Of a stretch of 64,000 nt of DNA, positions 10,693-21,741 are shown piece after piece; position 1 is the first letter of the stretch, and each line of letters starts with the position of its first letter. This stretch comes from Hydractinia symbiolongicarpus. Lineage: Eukaryota; Cnidaria; Hydrozoa; Anthoathecata; Hydractiniidae. The notes below the pieces were generated by a model. The model worked only from the letters and a program-made list of their open reading frames with translations. It did not search any database and was not told the DNA's origin. Position numbers and translations under genes: made by a program. The DNA is taken from NCBI RefSeq assembly GCF_029227915.1, contig NC_079881.1:28807501-28871500 (forward strand). The letters run 5' to 3'.

Positions 10693-10895
10693 GTATAGTC
10701 AAAAGTTTACAAAGAAAGTACCCAGGGAGTAAATTCATTTTCCGAACGATTTTTTAAATTATTTTTTCACCATTAAAGCCCATGAGACTTGTAGTTTTCA
10801 AAAATGTTTTCATTTTTGATGAGACGCTTAATGAAAGAGGTTTAATCGACGGCAATCGAAAACCAGCGATTTCCCCTAAATCCCGGGCTTGGCCC
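10693..10895 (+). repeat. Cassette monomer m3
   Basis: Marked by caaaagtttac (the GTATAC palindrome is lost), taaattcattttccg, cattaaagccc, cttaatgaaagagg, cgacggcaatcg (GCCGGC lost), ccagcgatttcccct and the B-type end gggcttgg followed by gtgtag. The inverted repeat is intact. Confidence 0.85.
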
Positions 10896-11098
10896 GTGTA
10901 GTCGAATGTATACAAAGAAAGTACCCAGGGAGTAAACTCATTTCCAGAACGATTTTTTAAATTATTTTTTCACCACTAAAACGCATAAGACTTGTAGTTT
11001 TCAATAATGTTTTCATCTGTGATAAGACGCTGAATAAAAGAAGTTTAAACGCCGGCAAACGAAAACCTGCGATTTCCCGTAAATCCCGGACTCGGCCC
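10896..11098 (+). repeat. Cassette monomer m4
   Basis: Marked by gtgtagtcgaatg, atttccagaacg, gcataagac, caataatgttttcatctgtg (two stem mismatches in the inverted repeat), gataagacg, tttaaacgccgg and the A-type end ggactcgg. In the 32-48 kb copies gataagacg becomes gaaaagacg, and agggagtaaactc becomes aggaagtacactc. Confidence 0.85.
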
Positions 11099-11301
11099 GT
11101 ATAATCAAAAGTACACAAAGAAAGTACCCAGGGAGTAAACTCATTTCCCGAGCGATTTATTAAATTATTTTTTCACCACTAAAACGCATGAAACTTGTAG
11201 TTTTCAAAAATGTGTTCATTTTTGATGAGACGCTGAATAAAAGAAGTTTAATCGCCGGAAAACGAAAACCTGCGATTTCCCGTAAATCCCGGACTCGGCC
11301 C
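11099..11301 (+). repeat. Cassette monomer m5
   Basis: Marked by gtataatcaaaagtacac (GTATAC lost), cccgagcgatttatt, catgaaacttg, aaaatgtgttc (loop change in the inverted repeat, stem intact) and gccggaaaacg (GCCGGC lost). Later copies near 32-48 kb carry cattaaaggc-type and ggcatgag variants. Confidence 0.85.
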
Positions 11302-11504
11302 GTATAGTCAAAAGTATACCAAGAAAGTACCCATGGTGTAAACTCATTTCCCGAACGATTTTTTAAATTGTTATTTCACTACTAAAGCCCATGAGACTTG
11401 TAGTTTTCAAAAATGTTTTCATTTTTGATGAGACACTGAATAAAAAGAGTTTAATCGCCGGCAAACGAAAACCCGCCATTTCCAGTAAATCTCGGGCTTG
11501 GCCC
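11302..11504 (+). repeat. Cassette monomer m6
   Basis: Marked by gtataccaag, cccatggtgtaaac, aaattgttatttcac, aaagcccatgag, gacactgaataaaaag and ccatttccagtaaatctcggg. It closes the 1218-bp cassette; the next monomer starts at 11505 exactly on the 203-bp grid. Confidence 0.85.
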
Positions 11505-12722
11505 GTGTAGTCGAATGTATACAAAGAAAGTACCAAGGGAGTAAACTCATTTCCCGAACGATTTTTTAAATTTTTTTTTCACCACTAAAACGCATGAGAC
11601 TTGAAGTTTTCAAAAATGTTTTCATTTTTGATGAGACGCTTAATGAAAGAGGTTTAATCGCCGGCAAACGAAAATCTGCGATTTCCCGTAAATCCCGGGC
11701 TTGGCCCGTATAGTCGAAAGTATACAAAGAAAGTACCCAGGGAGTAAACTCATTTCCCGAACGATTTTTAAAATTATTTTTTCACCACTAAAACGCATGA
11801 GACTTGTAGTTTTTAAAAATGTTTTCATTTTTGATGAGACGCTGAATAAAAGAAGTTTAATCGCCGACAAACGAAAACCCGCGATTTCCCGTAAATCCCG
11901 GGCTTGTCCCGTATAGTCAAAAGTATACAAAGGAAGTACCCAGGGAGTAAACTCATTTCCCGAACGATTTTTTAAATTATTTTTTCACCACTAAAACGCA
12001 TGAGACTTGTAGTCTTCAAACTTGTTTTCATTTTTGATGGGACGCTGAATAAAAGAAGTTTAATCGCCGGCAAACGAAAACCCGCGATTTCCCGTAAATC
12101 CCGCACTCGGCCCGTATAGTCAAAAGTTTACAAAGAAAGTACCCAGGGAGTAAATTCATTTTCCGAACGATTTTTTAAATTATTTTTTCACCATTAAAGC
12201 CCATGAGACTTGTAGTTTTCAATAATGTTTTCATTTTTGATGAGACGCTTAATGAAAGAGGTTTAATCGACGGCAATCGAAAACCAGCGATTTCCCCTAA
12301 ATCCCGGACTCGGCCCGTATAATCAAAAGTACACAAAGAAAGTACCCAGGGAGTAAACTCATTTCCCGAGCGATTTATTAAATTATTTTTTCACCAATAA
12401 AACGCATGAAACTTGTAGTTTTCAAAAATGTGTTCATTTTTGATGAGACGCTGAATAAAAGAAGTTTAATCGCCGGCAAACGAAAACCCGCGATTTCCCG
12501 TAAATCCCGGACTCGGCCCGTATAGTCAAAAGTATACAAAGAAAGTACCCAGGGAGTAAACTCATTGTCCGAACGATTTTTTAAATTATTTTTTCACCAC
12601 TAAAACGCATGAGACTTGTAGTTTTCAAAAATGTTTTCATTTTTGATGAGACGCTTAATGAAAGAGGTTTAATCGCCGGCAAACGAAAACCCGCGATTTC
12701 CCGTAAATCCCGGGCTTGGCCC

Positions 12723-12925
12723 GTATAGTCGAATGTATACAAAGAAAGTACTCTGTGAGTAAACTCATTTCCCGAACGATTTTTTATATTGTTTTTCCAC
12801 CACTAAAACGCATGAGAATTGTAGTTTTCAATAATGTTTTCATTTGTGATAAGACGCTGAATAAAAGAAGTTTAAACGCCGGCAAACGAAAACCTGCGAT
12901 TTCCCGTAAATCCCGGACTCGGCCC
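12723..12925 (+). repeat. Hybrid monomer: m2 left half, m4 right half
   Basis: It starts as m2 (gtcgaatg, tactctgtgag, tatattgtttttcc, gagaattgtag) and switches to m4 (caataatgttttcatttgtg, gataagacg, tttaaacgcc). The switch is bracketed at about 12829-12831, inside the left arm of the inverted repeat. This is the expected product of unequal exchange or deletion between an m2 and an m4 two monomers apart. Confidence 0.85.
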
Positions 12926-14301
12926 GTATAATCAAAAGTACACAAAGAAAGTACCCAGGGAGTAAACTCATTTCCCGAGCGATTTATTAAATTATTTTTT
13001 CACCACTAAAACGCATGAAACTTGTAGTTTTCAAAAATGTGTTCATTTTTGATGAGACGCTGAATAAAAGAAGTTTAAACGCCGGCAAAAGAAAACCTGC
13101 GATTTCCCGTAAATCCCAGACTCGGCCTGTTAAGTCAAAAGTATACAAAGAAAGTACCCAGGGTGTAAACTCATTTCCCGAACGATTTTTTAAATTATCT
13201 CTTCACCACTAAAACGCATGAGACTTGTAGTTTTTAAAAATGTTTTCATTTTTGATGAGACACTGAATAAAAGAAGTTTAATCGCCGGCAAACGAAAACC
13301 CGCCATTTCCCGTAAATCCCGGACTCGGCCCGTATAGTCAAAAGTATACCAAGAAAGTACCCATGGTGTAAACTCATTTCCCGAACGATTTTTTAAATTG
13401 TTATTTCACCACTAGAGCCCATGAGACTTGTAGTTTTCAAAAATGTTTTTATTTTTGATGAGACACTGAATAAAAAGAGTTTAATCGCCGGCAAACGAAA
13501 ACCCGCCATTTCCAGTAAATCTCGGGCTTGGCCCGTGTAGTCGAATGTATACAAAGAAAGTACCAAGGGAGTAAACTCATTTCCCGAACGATTTTTTAAA
13601 TTTTTTTTTCACCACTAAAACGCATGAGACTTGAAGTTTTCAAAAATGTTTTCATTTTTGATGAGACGCTTAATGAAAGAGGTTTAATCGCCGGCAAACG
13701 AAAATCTGCGATTTCCCGTAAATCCCGGGCTTGGCCGGTATAGTCGAAAGTATACAAAGAAAGTACCCAGGGAGTAAACTCATTTCCCGAACGATTTTTA
13801 AAATTATTTTTTCACCACTAAAACGCATGAGACTTGTAGTTCTTAAAAATGTTTTCATTTTTGATGAGACGCTGAATAAAAGAAGTTTAATCGCCGGCAA
13901 ACGAAAACCCGCGATTTCCCGTAAATCCCGGGCTTGGCCCGTATAGTCGAATGTATACAAAGAAAGTACTCTGTGAGTAAACTCATTTCCCGAACGATTT
14001 TTTATATTGTTTTTCCACCACTAAAACGCATGAGAATTGTAGTTTTCAAAAAGGTTTTCATTTTTGATGGGACGCTGAATAAAAGAAGTTTAATCGCCGG
14101 CAAACGAAAACCCGCGATTTCCCGTAAATCCCGCACTCGGCCCGTATAGTCAAAAGTTTACAAAGAAAGTACCCAGGGAGTAAATTCATTTTCCGAACGA
14201 TTTTTTAAATTATTTTTTCACCATTAAAGCCCATGAGACTTGTAGTTTTCAAAAATGTTTTCATTTTTGATGAGACGCTTAATGAAAGAGGTTTAATCGA
14301 C

Positions 14302-17300
14302 GGCAATCGAAAACCAGCGATTTCCCCTAAATCCCGGGCTTGGCCCGTGTAGTCGAATGTATACAAAGAAAGTACCCAGGGAGTAAACTCATTTCCAGAA
14401 CGATTTTTTAAATTATTTTTTCACCACTAAAACGCATAAGACTTGTAGTTTTCAATAATGTTTTCATTTGTGATAAGACGCTGAATAAAAGAAGTTTAAA
14501 CGCCGGCAAACGAAAACCTGCGATTTCCCGTAAATCCCGGACTCGGCCCGTATAATCAAAAGTACACAAAGAAAGTACCCAGGGAGTAAACTCATTTCCC
14601 GAGCGATTTATTAAATTATTTTTTCACCACTAAAACGCATAAAAATTGTAGTTTTCAAAAATGTGTTCATTTTTGATGAGACGCTTAATAAAAGAAGTTT
14701 AATCGCCGGCAAACGAAAACCCGCGATTTCCCGTAAATCCCGGACTCGGCCCGTATAGTCAAAAGTATACAAAGAAAGTACCCAGGGAGTAAACTCATTG
14801 TCCGAACGATTTTTTAAATTATTTTTTCACCACTAAAACGCATGAGACTTGTAGTTTTCAAAAATGTTTTCATTTTTGATGAGACGCTTAATGAAGGAGG
14901 TTTAATCGCCGGCAAACGAAAACCCGCGATTTCCCGTAAATCCCGGGCTTGGCCCGTATAGTCGAATGTATACAAAGAAAGTACTCTGTGAGTAAACTCA
15001 TTTCCCGAACGATTTTTTATATTGTTTTTCCACCACTAAAACGCATGAGAATTGTAGTTTTCAAAAAGGTTTTCATTTTTGATGGGACGCTGAATAAAAG
15101 AAGTTTAATCGCCGGCAAACGAAAACCCGCGATTTCCCGTAAATCCCGCACTCGGCCCGTATAGTCAAAAGTTTACAAAGAAAGTACCCAGGGAGTAAAT
15201 TCATTTTCCGAACGATTTTTTAAATTATTTTTTCACCATTAAAGCCCATGAGACTTGTAGTTTTCAAAAATGTTTTCATTTTTGATGAGACGCTTAATGA
15301 AAGAGGTTTAATCGACGGCAATCGAAAACCAGCGATTTCCCCTAAATCCCGGGCTTGGCCCGTGTAGTCGAATGTATACAAAGAAAGTACCCAGGGAGTA
15401 AACTCATTTCCAGAACGATTTTTTAAATTATTTTTTCACCACTAAAACGCATAAGACTTGTAGTTTTCAATAATGTTTTCATCTGTGATAAGACGCTGAA
15501 TAAAAGAAGTTTAAACGCCGGCAAACGAAAACCTGCGATTTCCCGTAAATCCCGGACTCGGCCCGTATAATCAAAAGTACACAAAGAAAGTACCCAGGGA
15601 GTAAACTCATTTCCCGAGCGATTTATTAAATTATTTTTTCACCACTAAAACGCATGAAACTTGTAGTTTTCAAAAATGTGTTCATTTTTGATGAGACGCT
15701 GAATAAAAGAAGTTTAATCGCCGGAAAACGAAAACCTGCGATTTCCCGTAAATCCCGGACTCGGCCCGTATAGTCAAAAGTATACCAAGAAAGTACCCAT
15801 GGTGTAAACTCATTTCCCGAACGATTTTTTAAATTGTTATTTCACTACTAAAGCCCATGAGACTTGTAGTTTTCAAAAATGTTTTCATTTTTGATGAGAC
15901 ACTGAATAAAAAGAGTTTAATCGCCGGCAAACGAAAACCCGCCATTTCCAGTAAATCTCGGGCTTGGCCCGTGTAGTCGAATGTATACAAAGAAAGTACC
16001 AAGGGAGTAAACTCATTTCCCGAACGATTTTTTAAATTTTTTTTTCACCACTAAAACGCATGAGACTTGAAGTTTTCAAAAATGTTTTCATTTTTGATGA
16101 GACGCTTAATGAAAGAGGTTTAATCGCCGGCAAACGAAAATCTGCGATTTCCCGTAAATCCCGGGCTTGGCCCGTATAGTCGAAAGTATACAAAGAAAGT
16201 ACCCAGGGAGTAAACTCATTTCCCGAACGATTTTTAAAATTATTTTTTCACCACTAAAACGCATGAGACTTGTAGTTTTTAAAAATGTTTTCATTTTTGA
16301 TGAGACGCTGAATAAAAGAAGTTTAATCGCCGACAAACGAAAACCCGCGATTTCCCGTAAATCCCGGGCTTGTCCCGTATAGTCAAAAGTATACAAAGGA
16401 AGTACCCAGGGAGTAAACTCATTTCCCGAACGATTTTTTAAATTATTTTTTCACCACTAAAACGCATGAGACTTGTAGTCTTCAAACTTGTTTTCATTTT
16501 TGATGGGACGCTGAATAAAAGAAGTTTAATCGCCGGCAAACGAAAACCCGCGATTTCCCGTAAATCCCGCACTCGGCCCGTATAGTCAAAAGTTTACAAA
16601 GAAAGTACCCAGGGAGTAAATTCATTTTCCGAACGATTTTTTAAATTATTTTTTCACCATTAAAGCCCATGAGACTTGTAGTTTTCAATAATGTTTTCAT
16701 TTTTGATGAGACGCTTAATGAAAGAGGTTTAATCGACGGCAATCGAAAACCAGCGATTTCCCCTAAATCCCGGACTCGGCCCGTATAATCAAAAGTACAC
16801 AAAGAAAGTACCCAGGGAGTAAACTCATTTCCCGAGCGATTTATTAAATTATTTTTTCACCAATAAAACGCATGAAACTTGTAGTTTTCAAAAATGTGTT
16901 CATTTTTGATGAGACGCTGAATAAAAGAAGTTTAATCGCCGGCAAACGAAAACCCGCGATTTCCCGTAAATCCCGGACTCGGCCCGTATAGTCAAAAGTA
17001 TACAAAGAAAGTACCCAGGGAGTAAACTCATTGTCCGAACGATTTTTTAAATTATTTTTTCACCACTAAAACGCATGAGACTTGTAGTTTTCAAAAATGT
17101 TTTCATTTTTGATGAGACGCTTAATGAAAGAGGTTTAATCGCCGGCAAACGAAAACCCGCGATTTCCCGTAAATCCCGGGCTTGGCCCGTATAGTCGAAT
17201 GTATACAAAGAAAGTACTCTGTGAGTAAACTCATTTCCCGAACGATTTTTTATATTGTTTTTCCACCACTAAAACGCATGAGAATTGTAGTTTTCAAAAA

Positions 17301-19173
17301 GGTTTTCATTTTTGATGGGACGCTGAATAAAAGAAGTTTAATCGCCGGCAAACGAAAACCCGCGATTTCCCGTAAATCCCGCACTCGGCCCGTATAGTCA
17401 AAAGTTTACAAAGAAAGTACCCAGGGAGTAAATTCATTTTCCGAACAATTTTTTAAATTATTTTTTCACCATTAAAGCCCATGAGACTTGTAGTTTTCAA
17501 AAATGTTTTCATTTTTGATGAGACGCTTAATGAAAGAGGTTTAATCGACGGCAATCAAAAACCAGCGATTTCCCCTAAATCCCGGGCTTGGCCCGTGTAG
17601 TCGAATGTATACAAAGAAAGTACCCAGGGAGTAAACTCATTTCCAGAACGATTTTTTAAATTATTTTTTCACCACTAAAACGCATAAGACTTGTAGTTTT
17701 CAATAATGTTTTCATTTGTGATAAGACGCTGAATAAAAGAAGTTTAAACGCCGGCAAACGAAAACCTGCGATTTCCCGTAAATCCCGGACTCGGCCCGTA
17801 TAATCAAAAGTACACAAAGAAAGTACCCAGGGAGTAAACTCATTTCCCGAGCGATTTATTAAATTATTTTTTCACCACTAAAACGCATGAAACTTGTAGT
17901 TTTCAAAAATGTGTTCATTTTTGATGAGACGCTGAATAAAAGAAGTTTAAACGCCGGCAAAAGAAAACCTGCGATTTCCCGTAAATCCCAGACTCGGCCT
18001 GTTAAGTCAAAAGTATACAAAGAAAGTACCCAGGGTGTAAACTCATTTCCCGAACGATTTTTTAAATTATCTCTTCACCACTAAAACGCATGAGACTTGT
18101 AGTTTTTAAAAATGTTTTCATTTTTGATGAGACACTGAATAAAAGAAGTTTAATCGCCGGCAAACGAAAACCCGCCATTTCCCGTAAATCCCGGACTCGG
18201 CCCGTATAGTCAAAAGTATACCAAGAAAGTACCCATGGTGTAAACTCATTTCCCGAACGATTTTTTAAATTGTTATTTCACCACTAGAGCCCATGAGACT
18301 TGTAGTTTTCAAAAATGTTTTTATTTTTGATGAGACACTGAATAAAAAGAGTTTAATCGCCGGCAAACGAAAACCCGCCATTTCCAGTAAATCTCGGGCT
18401 TGGCCCGTGTAGTCGAATGTATACAAAGAAAGTACCAAGGGAGTAAACTCATTTCCCGAACGATTTTTTAAATTTTTTTTTCACCACTAAAACGCATGAG
18501 ACTTGAAGTTTTCAAAAATGTTTTCATTTTTGATGAGACGCTTAATGAAAGAGGTTTAATCGCCGGCAAACGAAAATCTGCGATTTCCCGTAAATCCCGG
18601 GCTTGGCCGGTATAGTCGAAAGTATACAAAGAAAGTACCCAGGGAGTAAACTCATTTCCCGAACGATTTTTAAAATTATTTTTTCACCACTAAAACGCAT
18701 GAGACTTGTAGTTCTTAAAAATGTTTTCATTTTTGATGAGACGCTGAATAAAAGAAGTTTAATCGCCGGCAAACGAAAACCCGCGATTTCCCGTAAATCC
18801 CGGGCTTGGCCCGTATAGTCGAATGTATACAAAGAAAGTACTCTGTGAGTAAACTCATTTCCCGAACGATTTTTTATATTGTTTTTCCACCACTAAAACG
18901 CATGAGAATTGTAGTTTTCAAAAAGGTTTTCATTTTTGATGGGACGCTGAATAAAAGAAGTTTAATCGCCGGCAAACGAAAACCCGCGATTTCCCGTAAA
19001 TCCCGCACTCGGCCCGTATAGTCAAAAGTTTACAAAGAAAGTACCCAGGGAGTAAATTCATTTTCCGAACGATTTTTTAAATTATTTTTTCACCATTAAA
19101 GCCCATGAGACTTGTAGTTTTCAAAAATGTTTTCATTTTTGATGAGACGCTTAATGAAAGAGGTTTAATCGAC
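14302..19173 (+). repeat. Duplication B, copy 2 (4872 bp, two monomers longer)
   Basis: Matches 9836-14301 nearly base for base, including a second complete m1-m6 cassette at 14753-15970. It differs by an extra 406-bp segment at about 17298-17703. In copy 1 a single hybrid monomer (12723-12925) joins an m2 left half to an m4 right half. In copy 2 the complete m2, m3 and m4 monomers are present. Either copy 1 lost two monomers or copy 2 gained them; the intact m2-m3-m4 order in copy 2 favours loss in copy 1. Confidence 0.85.
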
Positions 19174-20436
19174 GGCAATCGAAAACCAGCGATTTCCCCT
19201 AAATCCCGGGCTTGGGCCGTGTAGTCGAATGTATACAAAGAAAGTACCCAGGGAGTAAACTCATTTCCAGAACGATTTTTTAAATTATTTTTTCACCACT
19301 AAAACGCATAAGACTTGTAGTTTTCAATAATGTTTTCATTTGTGATAAGACGCTGAATAAAAGAAGTTTAAACGCCGGCAAACGAAAACCTGCGATTTCC
19401 CGAAAATCCCGGACTCGGCCCGTATAATCAAAAGTACACAAAGAAAGTACCCAGGGAGTAAACTCATTTCCAGAGCGATTTATTAAATTACTTTTTCACC
19501 ACTAAAACGCATGAAACTTGTAGTTTTCAAAAATGTGTTCATTTTTGATGAGACGCTGAATAAAAGAAGTTTAAACGCCGGCAAAAGAAAACCTGCGATT
19601 TCCCGTAAATCCCAGACTCGGCCTGTAAAGTCAAAAGTATACAAAGAAAGTACCCAGGGTGTAAACTCATTTCCCGAACGATTTTTTAAATTATCTCTTC
19701 ACCACTAAAACGCATGAGACTTGTAGTTTTTAAAAATGTTTTCATTTTTGATGAGACACTGAATAAAAGAAGTTTAATCGCCGGCAAACGAAAACCCGCC
19801 ATTTCCCGTAAATCCCGGACTCGGCCCGTATAGTCAAAAGTATACCAAGAAAGTACCCATGGTGTAAACTCATTTCCCGAACGATTTTTTAAATTGTTAT
19901 TTCAACACTAGAGCCCATGAGACTTGTAGTTTTCAAAAATGTTTTTATTTTTGATGAGACACTGAATAAAAAGAGTTTAATCGCCGGCAAACGAAAACCC
20001 GCCATTTCCAGTAAATCTCGGGCTTGGCCCGTGTAGTCGAATGTATACAAAGAAAGTACCAAGGGAGTAAACTCATTTCCCGAACGATTTTTTAAATTTT
20101 TTTTTCACCACTAAAACGCATGAGACTTGAAGTTTTCAAAAATGTTTTCATTTTTGATGAGACGCTTAATGAAAGAGGTTTAATCGCCGGCAAACGAAAA
20201 TCTGCGATTTCCCGTAAATCCCGGGCTTGGCCGGTATAGTCGAAAGTATACAAAGAAAGTACCCAGGGAGTAAACTCATTTCCCGAACGATTTTTAAAAT
20301 TATTTTTTCACCACTAAAACGCATGAGACTTGTAGTTTTTAAAAATGTTTTCATTTTTGATGAGACGCTGAATAAAAGAAGTTTAATCGCCGGCAAACGA
20401 AAACCCGCGATTTCCCGTAAATCCCGGGCTTGTCCC
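17189..20436 (+). repeat. 8-mer higher-order repeat, two copies (1624 bp each)
   Basis: 17189-18812 repeats at 18813-20436 without net length change. Copies share tgttaagtc or tgtaaagtc, tataccaag, actagagccc and the accaaggg monomers. Private changes include atcaaaaacc (17558) against atcgaaaacc, cttgggccg (19211) against cttggcccg, and ttcaacactag (19904) against ttcaccactag. This 8-mer is different in content from the one at 8.1-11.3 kb although the period is the same. Confidence 0.85.
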
Positions 20437-20525
20437 GTATAGTCAAAAGTATACAAAGGAAGTACCCAGGGAGTAAACTCATTTCCCGAACGATTTTTTA
20501 AATTATTTTTTCACCACTAAAACGC

Positions 20526-21741
20526 ATGAGACTTGTAGTCTTCAAACTTGTTTTCATTTTTGATGAGACGCTGAATAAAAGAAGTTTAATCGCCGGCAAA
20601 CGAAAACCTGCGATTTCCCGTAAATCCCAGACTCGGCCTGTAAAGTCAAAAGTATACAAAGAAAGTACCCAGGGTGTAAACTCATTTCCCGAACGATTTT
20701 TTAAATTATCTCTTCACCACTAAAGCGCATGAGACTTGTAGTTTTTAAAAATGTTTTCATTTTTGATGAGACACTGAATAAAAGAAGTTTAATCGCCGGC
20801 AAACGAAAACCCGCCATTTCCCGTAAATCCTGGACTCAGCCCGTATAGTCAAAAGTATACAAAGAAAGTACCCATGGAGTAAACTCATTTCCCGAACGAT
20901 TTTTTAAATTATTTTTTCACCACTAAAACGCATGAGACTTGTAGTTTTCAAAAATGTTTTCATTTTTGATGAGACGCTTAATGAAAGAGGTTTAATCGCC
21001 GGCAAACGAAAACCAGCGATTTCCACTAAATCCCGGGCTTGGCGCGTGTAGTCGAATGTATACAAAGAAATTACCCATGGAGTAAACTCATTTCCCGAAC
21101 GATTTTTTAAATTTTTTCTCACCACTAAAACGCATGAGACTTGTAGTCTTCAAACTTGTTTTCATTTTTGATGAGACGCTGAATAAAAGAAGTTTAAACG
21201 CCGGCAAACGAAAACCTGCGATTTCCCGTAAATCCCAGACTCGGCCTGTAAAGTCAAAAGTATACAAAGAAAGTACCCAGGGTGTAAACTCATTTCCCGA
21301 ACGATTTTTTAAATTATCTCTTCACCACTAAAGCGCATGAGACTTGTAGTTTTTAAAAATGTTTTCATTTTTGATGAGACACTGAATAAAAGAAGTTTAA
21401 TCGCCGGCAAACGAAAACCCGCCATTTCCCGTAAATCCCGGACTCAGCCCGTATAGTCAAAAGTATACAAAGAAAGTACCCAGGGAGTAAACTCATTTCC
21501 CGAACGATTTTTTAAATTATTTTTTCACCACTAAAACGCATGAGACATGTAGTTTTCAAAAATGTTTTCATTTTTGATGAGACGCTTAATGAAAGAGGTT
21601 TAATCGCCGGCAAACGAAAACCAGCGATTTCCCCTAAATCCCGGGCTTGGCGAGTGTAGTCGAATGTATACAAAGAAATTACCCAGGGAGTAAAATCATT
21701 TCCCGAACGATTTTTTAAATTTTTTTTCACCACTAAAACGC
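20526..21741 (+). repeat. 3-mer tandem pair (608 bp period)
   Basis: The run from 20526 (cttcaaacttg class, then tgtaaagtc, then the acactgaataaaag monomer) repeats from 21134. Copies differ at cccatggag against cccagggag, ggcgcgtg against ggcgagtg, and ttttttctcacc against tttttttcacc. It forms the entry to the 15-mer block. Confidence 0.75.

Larger units (their letters stand above)
8054..11301 (+). repeat. 8-mer higher-order repeat, two copies (1624 bp each)
   Basis: The block 8054-9677 (order m3 m4 m5' m1 m2 m3 m4 m5) repeats at 9678-11301. Rare shared marks include ccataaaagccc, gaggttttatcg and cttaatgaagg at matching places. One visible substitution is ggtttttattt near 8984 against ggttttcattt near 10608. 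The 8-mer is therefore the older 5-mer plus three more monomers. The join lies between about 9640 and 9667, where an m5 body runs into the ccgcactcgg end of an m2 unit. Confidence 0.88.
9836..14301 (+). repeat. 22-monomer duplication B, copy 1 (4466 bp)
   Basis: Aligns with 14302-19173. The offset is 4466 bp up to 12831. From 12829 onward it is 4872 bp because copy 2 holds two more monomers (406 bp). The left limit is set by the last mismatch, gaggttttatcg here against gaggtttaatcg in copy 2. The block contains the complete m1-m6 cassette at 10287-11504, then monomers with gtgtagtcgaatg...accaaggg, gtcgaaag and cttcaaacttg marks. Confidence 0.85.
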
